Shown piece after piece: positions 1-8,172 of a stretch of 64,000 nt of DNA. Position numbers and translations under genes: made by a program. The stretch spans positions 62,001 through 126,000 of the forward strand of contig NC_015500.1 in assembly GCF_000212415.1 (NCBI RefSeq). Reading direction: 5' to 3'. This stretch comes from Treponema brennaborense DSM 12168. Its GTDB lineage: Bacteria; Spirochaetota; Spirochaetia; Treponematales; Treponemataceae. Position 1 is the stretch's first letter; the number at the start of each line of letters is the position of its first letter. The notes beneath the pieces were generated by a model. That model did not search any database. It was not told the origin of the DNA and was given only the letters and a program-made list of their open reading frames with translations.

Positions 1-409
1 CTTCCGTTCCGAACTGCCGGTAGTCGGTGCAGCGGACGTTTTTTCCCGCGAACGCGACCAAATAACTTGAAGCCGGCAGCGGTTCGCGTATCGTTGCCAG
101 CACGGTGCAGTACGGCGAATGCGTGTGAACGACGGCGGAAATATCTTCACGGTTCGCGTAATAAATGAGATGCATTTTCAGTTCGCTCGACGGTTTCCGT
201 TTTCCTTCAACGACGGCGCCGTCGAGTGAAACGACGGGAATGTCCGTCAGTTCCACTTCAAAATAATCCATTCCGCTCGGACTGATGGCGACGAGATTCT
301 GATCCCTGTTGTAAATGCTGATATTCCCGCCGGTACCTTTGGTAAGTCCCGCAGAAACCAGTTTTCTGCAATAATGCATGACGTCCATCCGTTCTTTTTC
401 CAATAACAT
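1..409 (-). CDS. class II aldolase/adducin-family protein (3' end outside window)
   Basis: Read directly from the minus strand: start codon at 409 behind a good AGGAGG-like site; the frame stays open to base 1, so about 136 N-terminal residues are seen. The fold markers of class II (zinc) sugar-phosphate aldolases are present: T-G-G-N near residues 26-29, S-P-S-G near 43-46, a catalytic-type Glu near 76 (S-S-E-L) and the zinc ligand pair H-T-H near 95-97. Family members split L-fuculose-1-P, L-ribulose-5-P-type or related sugar phosphates. It is the last visible gene of an operon with a kinase and a dehydrogenase, which fits cleavage of a phosphorylated sugar. The exact substrate cannot be told. 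Confidence 0.85.
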   Translation of the reverse strand, partial: MLLEKERMDVMHYCRKLVSAGLTKGTGGNISIYNRDQNLVAISPSGMDYFEVELTDIPVVSLDGAVVEGKRKPSSELKMHLIYYANREDISAVVHTHSPYCTVLATIREPLPASSYLVAFAGKNVRCTDYRQFGTE

Positions 410-459
410 AAAAAACCTCCTGAAGCATAGTTATCCGCGGCTTTCGCCGCGTTTGCGTT

Positions 460-1503
460 TTACTTATACCGGTACAGCAGCGGTTCTTTCCGCATAAAGC
501 GGATAATATCCGAAACGATTTGTCTGGTGTGATTGGTGAGCACTTCGCGCGTGGCGCCGGCGATATGCGGTGTGACGACGACGTTGTCCAGTTCGGTAAT
601 ATACGGGTGATTACGGGCGAGCGGTTCGTGTTCGTAAACGTCGAACGCCGCGCCGGCTATTTTTTTACGGCGCAGCGCGTCGATCATCGCCGATTCGTCG
701 AGAACGGATCCTCTGGAAGTGTTGATAAAATACGCCGAAGGTTTCATCAGCGCGATGCGTTCGCGGTTTATCATGCCCCTCGTTTCGGGGGTAACTTTCA
801 TGTGACAGGTTATAAAATCGGATTCGCGCATAAGCTGTTCCAGCGAACGGACTTTCATGATGCCGATTTCTTCAATTTCGATTTCGCTTTGATACGGATC
901 ATACACGAGCAGCTGCATACCCATTGCGCGCGCAATTTTTCCCACGCGGCGGCCGATACTGCCGTATCCGAGAATGCCGAGCGTTTTTCCTTTCAATTGA
1001 GTGCCTTTGAACACGGTGTACGGCGCGTCGACGGTCATGTCCCAAATGACGTCCTGTTTGAGTCCCGCCTTAGCCTGATTCGGCACGGTTTCCGGTGCGG
1101 TAAACAGTCCTTTTTTCAGCGCGGAATGCGCTTGCGGAACGTGCCGTGCGGCGCACAGCATGAGTGCGACCGTCAGTTCCGCTGCGGAATCGGAATTCCG
1201 CCCGGGAGTAAACAGCACCGGTATGTTTTTTTCCCGTGCCGCTTGTACGTCTATATTAACCGGGGTTGCCCGGGTACAGGCTATCAGTTTGAGATGCGGC
1301 GCGTGTTCAATAACTTCGCGCGTGATGTCGTCGTAGGACGTAACGATCATGTCGGCGTCCGCCGCTTTTTCGGCAAGCTGTGCTTCCGTTAATTTGGGCA
1401 GCCCGCGTGCCCAGCCGTCGAACAGAATCTCGGCGAATTCCGCCAGCGGTTCCAATTCATTCGCGTCGTATTCCGCGGTAAAAAAGATTTTGATTTTTTC
1501 CAT
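460..1503 (-). CDS. D-isomer 2-hydroxyacid dehydrogenase family protein
   Basis: 347 residues, the normal length of the phosphoglycerate-dehydrogenase-like family. The NAD-binding G-Y-G-S-I-G lies near residues 179-184, and the family catalytic residues can be seen: Arg in N-T-S-R-G, Glu in Y-E-H-E-P and His in T-P-H-I-A. It should reduce a 2-keto acid or oxidise a 2-hydroxy acid with NAD(H). It lies 50 bp upstream of the aldolase and 114 bp downstream of the sugar kinase on the same strand, so it probably acts in the same sugar pathway and not in serine synthesis. Substrate unknown. Confidence 0.85.
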   Translation of the reverse strand: MEKIKIFFTAEYDANELEPLAEFAEILFDGWARGLPKLTEAQLAEKAADADMIVTSYDDITREVIEHAPHLKLIACTRATPVNIDVQAAREKNIPVLFTPGRNSDSAAELTVALMLCAARHVPQAHSALKKGLFTAPETVPNQAKAGLKQDVIWDMTVDAPYTVFKGTQLKGKTLGILGYGSIGRRVGKIARAMGMQLLVYDPYQSEIEIEEIGIMKVRSLEQLMRESDFITCHMKVTPETRGMINRERIALMKPSAYFINTSRGSVLDESAMIDALRRKKIAGAAFDVYEHEPLARNHPYITELDNVVVTPHIAGATREVLTNHTRQIVSDIIRFMRKEPLLYRYK

Positions 1504-1552
1504 ATTTCCTCCTGTAAAAAATTCAGGTAAAATCCGAGTGGTTTATATTGCG

Positions 1553-1586
1553 TTTTCTTGAGAATCGATGCGGTTGCTCAAGAAAA
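1553..1586. repeat. 10-bp perfect inverted repeat between kinase and dehydrogenase genes
   Basis: TTTTCTTGAG (1553-1562) and CTCAAGAAAA (1577-1586) pair perfectly around a 14-base loop. It sits in the 114-bp gap inside the operon and could be a processing or pausing hairpin or a protein site. There is no clean T-run, so a terminator is unlikely. Confidence 0.5.
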
Positions 1587-1617
1587 GGTGCGTTTTCACG
1601 AGCGGCGGTGTTCCCGG

Positions 1618-3141
1618 TTACGGGCAGTCCGTTTGCCGCAGATATTCCAGAAGCTCGCGGCGTCTGTTCCACAGCGGCATGTGCGCAATCCGAATTTCCC
1701 GGAAAAGACCGAACACGCGGTCGTAGCGTTCTTTTTTTTGCGGATCCGGCGTGTATTCGGCTTTGAATTTGCAGGAAGCGGTAACGGCGGCTTTGTAAGA
1801 ACCGAATACGCCCGTGCGCACCAGTGCCATAAGAGCGATGCCTTTTGCTCCCAATTCTTTGGTGTCGGGAATTTTCACCGGCATGCCCATGATGTCGGAA
1901 ATCATTTGCGCCCATACGGTGTCTTTCGCGCCGCCGCCGGCAAGATATATCGTGCCGCGGCCGTCGATATTTCCCAGACAGTCCCTGATGGAAAACGAAA
2001 TGCCTTCGTAAACGGCCCGTATCAGCGTCGCTCTGGATGTTTGCACGTTTATGCCGAAAAAGCCCGCACTTGCGTACGGATGATGGAACGGCGCCCGTTC
2101 ACCGGACGTGCTTATGTACGGCAGATATATGACGCCGCGGGATCCGGCCGGCTCGGAAGCGGCCAGCTGCCGTGCGACGGAAAAATCTTCGGTGCCGATA
2201 ATTTCTTTCATTGCCCAGTCGAGGTTCGGCGTCCCGTTCATAGTCGGCTGCAGCGAGATATACAAATCTGTGAGCGGATGTTTTTCATAGCGGGAACCGG
2301 CTTCACCGAATTCGCAGCCTTTTTTGCGGTATATCACTTCGGTCGCGCACGTGGTTCCCAGAATAACGCAGCAATCGTGTTCTTTTATTGCGCCGATACC
2401 CAGCGCCGAAACCGACACATCCAGTCCGCCGGTGATAACGGGCGTTCCGATACACAGTCCCGTTTGAGCCGCCGCCTGTTCGCAGACGCATGCGCACAGC
2501 GTGTCGCTGCTGATCGGAACGGGAAGAATCGGCAGATATTTTTTAAGTCCCATAGCTTGCAGGATATTGACGGCGATCGTTCCCTGATCCAGATGAAGCA
2601 GGCTTGTTCCCGAATCGGTCCAGTCGCACGCAATTTGTCCCGATAACCTGAACCGGATCCAGTCTTTACAGAAAAAACAGGCGGCGGCGCGGTCGAGCGT
2701 TTCCGCGCGGTTGTTCTGCATCCATTTCAGGAGCATCAGCTGCGTCCCTTCGAGCGGCGGTGTTCCCGTGATGGTGTGTATTATTTGTCCGATATCGGAT
2801 CGCTTGAAATACGAAACTTCTTCGGTTGCGCGCCCGTCGCACCAGAGAATGGCGTTCTGCACGGGTTCCCCGTTCCTGTCTATGAGCCAAAGGCCTTCAC
2901 CTTGTCCGGTGATGCCGACGGCCATGATTTCCTCCTTTTTTGCGGGTCCCGATTCGACGAGATCATTGATACAGTGCGCCGTTTTGTCCCAAATGAGATT
3001 CATATCCATTTCGGCGGACGACGTACCGGAATAAATCGGCCGGTTTTCCCGTGATGTAACGAGGATTTCCGCGCCTGTTTCGTCAAAAAGAACTGCTTTT
3101 ATGTTCGTCGTTCCGCAGTCTATTCCGATAACGTAGGTCAT
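1618..3141 (-). CDS. FGGY-family carbohydrate kinase
   Basis: 507 residues, typical for FGGY kinases (xylulokinase, gluconokinase, LsrK). The N-terminal actin-fold phosphate loop reads G-I-D-C-G-T-T-N near residues 6-13 and the C-terminal nucleotide-binding signature includes L-A-G-G-G-A-K-D near residue 400. It phosphorylates an imported sugar or polyol with ATP in the cytoplasm. It follows the SorC-type regulator and precedes the dehydrogenase and aldolase, so it should supply their phosphorylated substrate. A pentulose or a deoxy-sugar is plausible. LsrK (AI-2 kinase) is an alternative because LsrR is also a SorC protein, but the rest of an lsr operon is not here. Start chosen for the AGGAG site just upstream. 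Confidence 0.85.
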   Translation of the reverse strand: MTYVIGIDCGTTNIKAVLFDETGAEILVTSRENRPIYSGTSSAEMDMNLIWDKTAHCINDLVESGPAKKEEIMAVGITGQGEGLWLIDRNGEPVQNAILWCDGRATEEVSYFKRSDIGQIIHTITGTPPLEGTQLMLLKWMQNNRAETLDRAAACFFCKDWIRFRLSGQIACDWTDSGTSLLHLDQGTIAVNILQAMGLKKYLPILPVPISSDTLCACVCEQAAAQTGLCIGTPVITGGLDVSVSALGIGAIKEHDCCVILGTTCATEVIYRKKGCEFGEAGSRYEKHPLTDLYISLQPTMNGTPNLDWAMKEIIGTEDFSVARQLAASEPAGSRGVIYLPYISTSGERAPFHHPYASAGFFGINVQTSRATLIRAVYEGISFSIRDCLGNIDGRGTIYLAGGGAKDTVWAQMISDIMGMPVKIPDTKELGAKGIALMALVRTGVFGSYKAAVTASCKFKAEYTPDPQKKERYDRVFGLFREIRIAHMPLWNRRRELLEYLRQTDCP

Positions 3142-3157
3142 GAGCTTCTCCTTTTTT

Positions 3158-3196
3158 AACCTTACATTTGTAATTTAATATTACAAATGTAAGGTT
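3158..3196. promoter_or_regulatory. perfect inverted-repeat operator of the sugar operon
   Basis: Two perfectly complementary 16-base arms, AACCTTACATTTGTAA (3158-3173) and TTACAAATGTAAGGTT (3181-3196), flank 7 A/T bases. The site is 17 bp upstream of the kinase start and 61 bp downstream of the SorC-type regulator gene. Its size and symmetry suit a tetrameric SorC/DeoR regulator. Binding by the neighbouring regulator is inference. Confidence 0.65.
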
Positions 3197-3257
3197 ATGG
3201 ATAGTATGAACCCATTACCGGAAGTTGTCAAATTTTTTTTCGGTTTTTCGTGCGATT

Positions 3258-4211
3258 TTACGGAGCGGCGGGAGATATCAGCGTGCAGATGCGGGCGGCG
3301 GTGCGAGAATCGACGATGAGGGTGTCGATACAGCCGGTGCGCAGTGCGCTTACGATCGATTTTGCTTTATCGGCGTTGGCCGATACGGCGATTACGTCGG
3401 GTATTTTACGGAGCGTCGGAATGTCTATGCCGATTATCCGATCGGACAGCGGGCAGTCGTGCCAGGAACCGTCGTCGCGTATCGGATTCAGGCAGACGAC
3501 GGAATGGAATCCCGTTGACCGCAGCTGTTCGATCTCCGCTTCCGCAAAAAAGTTCTGCCGGATAAACGTGTCTGAATCGATGGATCCGATTCCGACAAGG
3601 GCGGCGTCGCAGGTGGTAAGGTAGTCGAAATAGTCGCGTATCGGTTTTTCCTTCAGCAGCATGTTGCGCAGTTCCGCGGAAGAAACGATTCCCGGAGAAT
3701 ACATGGTGTAACAGGTACAGTCCAACTTTTCGGCAAGCAAATGGGCGACGGTGCTGTCCTTCGTGCTGTCGGAAAGGGCGTTCTGCACGCCGAACATCTG
3801 CACGACGTGTCCGTTCGCATTTTTCTTATATTCCATTTTCTGCACCGTTTTTGACAGCGTTCTGCTGAACGAAACGCCGATCCGTTTTTTCTGCGGCAAA
3901 AAGACATCCAAACAGGACGCAGCAAGCGACGTTACTTCGTTCATGACGTTTTCCGGCGTGAAATCGTCGGACACGGACGCAACCAGAACGTGTTTCAAGT
4001 TGAATTCGGTTTCAATAGTGTTCTCAAGAATAAAATCGCGGTTTTCGTAGCCGTTTATCTTTATGGAAACAATTTGCATGTCTTCCAGCTGATTGATTAT
4101 CTGGTTGACCTTTTGGCGGGAAATGGAAAACCTTTTTGCGATTTCATCCTGTGTCAATTTCAATACATAGTAGAAATGAGCAATTTTGATATAAAATTTC
4201 CGTTTTTCCAT
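3258..4211 (-). CDS. SorC/DeoR-type sugar-sensing transcriptional regulator
   Basis: 317 residues: an N-terminal helix-turn-helix (about residues 15-50, containing T-Q-D-E-I-A-K-R-F and S-R-Q-K-V-N-Q) followed by a sugar-phosphate-binding domain of the SorC family (V-G-I-G-S near residue 200, as in SorC, DeoR and CggR). It should sense a phosphorylated sugar and control the downstream kinase, dehydrogenase and aldolase genes, which are on the same strand. The perfect inverted repeat at 3158-3196 is the likely operator. Start is supported by a GGAGG site. Confidence 0.85.
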   Translation of the reverse strand: MEKRKFYIKIAHFYYVLKLTQDEIAKRFSISRQKVNQIINQLEDMQIVSIKINGYENRDFILENTIETEFNLKHVLVASVSDDFTPENVMNEVTSLAASCLDVFLPQKKRIGVSFSRTLSKTVQKMEYKKNANGHVVQMFGVQNALSDSTKDSTVAHLLAEKLDCTCYTMYSPGIVSSAELRNMLLKEKPIRDYFDYLTTCDAALVGIGSIDSDTFIRQNFFAEAEIEQLRSTGFHSVVCLNPIRDDGSWHDCPLSDRIIGIDIPTLRKIPDVIAVSANADKAKSIVSALRTGCIDTLIVDSRTAARICTLISPAAP

Positions 4212-4290
4212 ATCGCCTCCCGTTTTTATCCCGATTCGGTTACCGTTTTATTATAACACGGGAAAAAACGGGCTGCAATATATCCGTTCT

Positions 4291-4509
4291 TTATTCTATC
4301 GTCAGTTCAGGCGGTTCGTCGAGCGATTCTGAAACGTATTTTCCGTTTTTTTTACGCTGCCGCACGCATTCGGAAAGCAGATATTCGATTTGACCGTTTA
4401 CCGATCTGAAATCGTCTTCCGCCCAGGCTGCGACGGCATCGTATAATTTTGCGGAAAGGCGCAGGGGAATCTGTTTTTTCTGCGCTTCTTTTTTTTCCGT
4501 TTTTTCCAT
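4291..4509 (-). CDS. small ribbon-helix-helix (Arc-like) protein
   Basis: 72 residues. A charged Lys/Glu N-terminus leads into I-P-L-R-L-S (a beta strand) and two helices ending near L-L-S-E-C-V-R-Q, the pattern of Arc/MetJ DNA-binding proteins. It lies 3 bp after the SPFH-domain gene, and SPFH genes followed by small Arc-like genes are a common pairing in bacteria. It may bind the palindromic repeats upstream of the SPFH gene. DNA binding is inferred from family only. Confidence 0.7.
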   Translation of the reverse strand: MEKTEKKEAQKKQIPLRLSAKLYDAVAAWAEDDFRSVNGQIEYLLSECVRQRKKNGKYVSESLDEPPELTIE

Positions 4510-4512
4510 ATG

Positions 4513-5541
4513 CTAATACAAGCTTCCCGAATTGACGATAGGCTGCGCGTCGCGGTTTCCGCAGAGGACGACCAGCAGGTTTGAAACCATCGCGGCTTTG
4601 CGTTCTTCATCCAAGTTTACGACGTTGTTTTCGTTGAGCCGCGCCAGTGCCATTTCTACCATGCTGACCGCGCCTTCCACGATCATTTTGCGCGCGTCGA
4701 TGATAGCCGACGCTTGCTGCCGCTGCAGCATGACTGCGGCAATTTCCGTTGCATAGGCAAGGTAGGTTATGCGCGCTTCAAGTATTTCGAGTCCCGCTTC
4801 GGCTACTTTCTGCTGGATTTCGTCTTTGATGCGCCGTGCGACGATTTCACTGGAACCGCGCAGACTGCCTTCGTCCGCAGTGCCGTCACCGGTGGTGTCT
4901 ACGTTCGGGGCTACGTCGTACGGGTACAGGCGGACGATGTTTCTGAGCGCGCTGTCGCACTGGAGCGACAGATATTCTTTGTAATTGTCCACGTTGAAAA
5001 CTGCTTTCGCTGTATCGGTTACGCGCCACATGACGGCGATGCCGATTTCAATCGGATTTCCCAGACAGTCGTTGATTTTTTGAATGTTGTTGTTCAGCGT
5101 CATGATTTTGAGAGACACGTGTTTGCCGGTGGAACCGAAGGCTTCCGCTGCGTTCGCCGCGTTGCGGGCGCTGAGGGCCGACATTTTTGACGGAGTGTCG
5201 GCAGCGGTGCCGCTTTGATTCAGCTTCGTTTTTTCAGCCGGATTGATGGCCGTACAGAACGGATTGACGAAGTAAAATCCGTTGCTTTTCAGTGTTCCGA
5301 CGTACGTGCCGAACAATGTCAGTACCAGCGCTTCCTGTGGTTTGACGATTTTCAGACCCAGAAACGGCACCCAGCCGAACGAAACGACGGCGATGCTAAC
5401 GATGAAGAGAAGCGGCGAATCGCCTTCGTCCATTATGACGGCGCCGTATACTGTTCCCACGATTGCTGCAAGATATACGATAGCCGTAATCAGCAGCGCG
5501 GCCATACCGTTTTGTTTGGTATGTAAAATTTTTTCCTGCAT
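4513..5541 (-). CDS. SPFH/band-7 domain membrane protein
   Basis: 342 residues. Two hydrophobic segments (about residues 14-37 and 43-66) are followed by an SPFH/prohibitin core (P-Q-E-A-L-V-L through the I-D-D/L-S-L-Q-C region) and a C-terminal amphipathic helix with A-R-I-T-Y-L-A-Y-A, A-A-V-M-L-Q-R-Q-Q-A, typical of stomatin-like scaffolds that oligomerise at the membrane. Role in the cell is not known; related proteins organise membrane microdomains or control proteases. Translationally close to the downstream Arc-like gene. Confidence 0.85.
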   Translation of the reverse strand: MQEKILHTKQNGMAALLITAIVYLAAIVGTVYGAVIMDEGDSPLLFIVSIAVVSFGWVPFLGLKIVKPQEALVLTLFGTYVGTLKSNGFYFVNPFCTAINPAEKTKLNQSGTAADTPSKMSALSARNAANAAEAFGSTGKHVSLKIMTLNNNIQKINDCLGNPIEIGIAVMWRVTDTAKAVFNVDNYKEYLSLQCDSALRNIVRLYPYDVAPNVDTTGDGTADEGSLRGSSEIVARRIKDEIQQKVAEAGLEILEARITYLAYATEIAAVMLQRQQASAIIDARKMIVEGAVSMVEMALARLNENNVVNLDEERKAAMVSNLLVVLCGNRDAQPIVNSGSLY

Positions 5542-5627
5542 AACGTATGTTCCTCCATGAAACGACGTGACATCAGAGTCTGCCGTAAAACGTGCGCACC
5601 GCTTGCTGCCGACTTTTTGATGTCTTT

Positions 5628-5665
5628 ATGATATCATTTTAATATCATATTCGGAGGTTTGTCAA
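5628..5665 (-). promoter_or_regulatory. promoter and ATATCAT repeats upstream of the SPFH gene
   Basis: On the minus strand TTGACA (5660-5665) and TAAAAT (5636-5641) are 18 bp apart. The palindrome ATGATATCAT (5628-5637) overlaps the -10 box and a second ATATCAT (5642-5648) lies 11 bp away inside the spacer, a good place for a repressor. The transcript would have a leader of about 85 bases before the SPFH start. Confidence 0.5.
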
Positions 5666-5767
5666 GCGTTTTATCGGAAAGTACCGGTACTGTTTTTCGG
5701 TGCCGGGGATTGTTGTGGACGGGAACGGCTGCGGTACGGCGGCAGTCGCTGTGCTATTTGTCTCTTT

Positions 5768-8098
5768 CTATTCTGCGTTTCTGAGGCATTCTGCGGTGAT
5801 AGTTTGAGCGGTGTCGTGCATCTGCCGCGGTGTGCCGGTAAAGACGACTTGTCCGCCGTTTTTACCTCCGTCGGGGCCGATGTCGATGACCCAATCGGCG
5901 CGTTTTACGACGTCGAGATTGTGTTCGATAACGACGACCGTGTTGCCTTTTGTCACCATTCTATCGAACAGTTCAAGCAGTTTTCCGGTGTCGGAAGGGT
6001 GCAGCCCCGTCGTCGGTTCGTCCAGAATGCAGATGTTTCCCTTTTTGCCGACGTATTTAGCCAATTTGATGCGCTGCCGTTCGCCGCCTGAAAGCGTTGA
6101 AAGCGGCTGTCCGAGCGTCAGGTACGATAGGCCGACTTCGGTGAGCGCTTTCAGCTGCGCGGTGATTTTTGCGGCGGATTTTGCCGTCGGTTCTTCAGTA
6201 AAAAACGAGCGTGCGGCGTCGGCGGTCATGCCGAGAACGTCGGTGATCGATTTTCCGCGGTATGCGGCTGAAAGCGCGCGCTCGTTGTATCGCGACGTGC
6301 CGCACGCTTCGCACGGGGTGACGATCGGATCCATAAACGCCAGTTCGGTTACGACGACTCCTTTGCCCTGACAGACGGGGCATGCGCCTTTTGAATTGAA
6401 ACTGAAAAGACCCGCGTCTTCACCGGTTGCGGCGGCGAACAGTTTGCGTATGTCGTCGAAGAATCCCAAAAAACTTGCCGGCATGGAACGGTTCGTCGCC
6501 GTGATGGGACCTTGATCCACTTTAACGACGCGATCGGCGTACGTGTCGGCGAAGCAGTGCGAAACGAGCGTACTTTTACCGCTTCCGGCGACACCGGTTA
6601 CGACGGTCAGGACGCCTTCGGGAATCCGTACGCTCACGTCTTTCAGATTGTGGAGCGTCGCGTGTTCAACGGAGAGCCAGGCGCGCGGTGTTCTCTCGTG
6701 CGTTTTATACGGGAGGGACTGTTTCATGGCGCGCCCGGTGAGTGTGTCCGATTCGAGCAGTTGTGCGTACGATCCCTGAAAGACGATTTTTCCGCCGTCC
6801 TGTCCGGCGTGCGGGCCGACGTCGACGATATGATCGGCGATGGAAATGACGTCTTTGTCGTGTTCCACGACGAGGACGGTGTTCCCCTTGTCTCGCAGAT
6901 TCCGCAGGAGTGCGTTCATACGCCCCACGTCGCGCGGGTGCAGTCCGGTACTCGGCTCGTCGAATATATACGTCAGATCGGTTAAACTCGATCCCATGTA
7001 GCGTACCAGTTTGAGCCGCTGCGCTTCTCCGCCGGAAAGGGATTCCGATTCGCGGTTCATGTGCAGATACGGCAGTCCGATTCCGATAAGTCTGTCGAGG
7101 CTGGTCAGGAGCGTTTCGATTACGGCGGAAACCCGGCTGTCGCCGATCGCGGCGAGTATGCGGCGTAAATCGGTAAATTCCATATTGCACATTTCGACTA
7201 TGGTGTGATCGGCGACGCGGCAGCTGCGTGCGGCAGCGTTCAGCCGGTCGCCCCGGCAGTCCGGGCACGGCTCTTCGGTAAGAACGTTCGCCTGATGCGT
7301 TTGAGACGCTTTGCTCATAACGCTGGTGTCGCGATTTAAAAAGAGTCGGGTAAAATGCGGCAGCAGTCCTTCAACGAATTTGCTTTCGCGCAGGACGACT
7401 GCGTTTTTCGCGGCTGCGTTTTTCGCGGATGCCGCGCCGTTTGGGGCGATCTGTTCGGCCGTTATTCCCGCCCGGTTCCCGTATACGAGCAGATTGTATT
7501 CTTCCGGTGAAAATTCTTTGATTTTTTTGTCCAGGGCGAACAGTTTGGAGCGTTCCAACTGGCTCCAGTAATAGCCGCCGGGTTTGTACAGCGAATGTCG
7601 GATGCCGCCTTCGTTGAGTGATTTTTCGTGATCCAGCAGCGGTTCCATATTTATTTTGGTTACTTTGCCGATTCCGGCGCACGTGCGGCACATACCGTTC
7701 GGATTGTTGAATGAAAAATACGAGGACGTGCCTACGTACGGCGTTCCGATGCGCGAAAAAAGCAGCCGCAGACTTGCGTACATATCGCTGATCGTACCTA
7801 CCGTGGAGCGTGCGTTTCCGCCGAGCGGCGACTGGTCTACGATGACCGACGCGGTCAGGTTTTCGATCTTTTCGGCGTGCGGTTTGGGATATTTGGGAAG
7901 CCGGCTGCGGATAAACGCGGAATAACTTTCGTTCATCTGACGCTGGGATTCGGCGGCGATCGTGTCGAACACGATGCTCGATTTGCCGCTGCCCGACACG
8001 CCGGTAAACACCGTGATTTTGCGTTTGGGAACGCGCAGCGAAACGTTTTTGAGGTTGTTTTCTTTTAATCCGATAATGCTGATTTCGTCATTGTTCAT
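5768..8098 (-). CDS. UvrA-like ABC ATPase (short, UvrA2-type)
   Basis: 776 residues, about 160 shorter than UvrA proper (near 940). Two ABC ATPase halves are seen: Walker A G-V-S-G-S-G-K-S near residue 33 and G-V-A-G-S-G-K-S near residue 505, with signatures L-S-G-G-E-A-Q-R and L-S-G-G-E-R-Q-R. Zinc-finger cysteine pairs remain (C-R-T-C-A-G-I-G, C-P-D-C-R-G-D, C-P-V-C-Q-G-K-G, C-E-A-C-G). The shortness suggests loss of the UvrB-interaction insert, as in UvrA2/DrrC-like proteins linked to drug or DNA-adduct tolerance. It is alone in its transcription unit and has no ribosome binding site; see the promoter at 8105-8135. Confidence 0.85.
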   Translation of the reverse strand: MNNDEISIIGLKENNLKNVSLRVPKRKITVFTGVSGSGKSSIVFDTIAAESQRQMNESYSAFIRSRLPKYPKPHAEKIENLTASVIVDQSPLGGNARSTVGTISDMYASLRLLFSRIGTPYVGTSSYFSFNNPNGMCRTCAGIGKVTKINMEPLLDHEKSLNEGGIRHSLYKPGGYYWSQLERSKLFALDKKIKEFSPEEYNLLVYGNRAGITAEQIAPNGAASAKNAAAKNAVVLRESKFVEGLLPHFTRLFLNRDTSVMSKASQTHQANVLTEEPCPDCRGDRLNAAARSCRVADHTIVEMCNMEFTDLRRILAAIGDSRVSAVIETLLTSLDRLIGIGLPYLHMNRESESLSGGEAQRLKLVRYMGSSLTDLTYIFDEPSTGLHPRDVGRMNALLRNLRDKGNTVLVVEHDKDVISIADHIVDVGPHAGQDGGKIVFQGSYAQLLESDTLTGRAMKQSLPYKTHERTPRAWLSVEHATLHNLKDVSVRIPEGVLTVVTGVAGSGKSTLVSHCFADTYADRVVKVDQGPITATNRSMPASFLGFFDDIRKLFAAATGEDAGLFSFNSKGACPVCQGKGVVVTELAFMDPIVTPCEACGTSRYNERALSAAYRGKSITDVLGMTADAARSFFTEEPTAKSAAKITAQLKALTEVGLSYLTLGQPLSTLSGGERQRIKLAKYVGKKGNICILDEPTTGLHPSDTGKLLELFDRMVTKGNTVVVIEHNLDVVKRADWVIDIGPDGGKNGGQVVFTGTPRQMHDTAQTITAECLRNAE

Positions 8099-8104
8099 GT
8101 CGTG

Positions 8105-8135
8105 ATTGTACAGTCTCCCGTAAGGGGAGGGTCAA
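8105..8135 (-). promoter_or_regulatory. close promoter of the UvrA-like gene (possible leaderless start)
   Basis: Minus strand: TACAAT (8105-8110) lies exactly 6 bases before the ATG at 8098, with TTGACC (8130-8135) 19 bp upstream of it. An alternative -10 with 17-bp spacing is TGTACA (8107-8112). Either way transcription would begin at or a few bases from the ATG, leaving no room for a ribosome binding site. Confidence 0.45.
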
Positions 8136-8172
8136 GACGTGAGGCCGGTTGCCGTTCGCGGTGCGCTGCTGG

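Noticed and set aside
520-1392. Long plus-strand frames opposite the dehydrogenase and many similar antisense frames elsewhere
   Set aside because: They are shadows of well-supported genes; composition and lack of motifs or ribosome sites give no support.
1-3141. AI-2 (lsr) operon
   Set aside because: SorC regulator and FGGY kinase fit, but the dehydrogenase and class II aldolase do not match LsrF/LsrG, and no transporter is seen.
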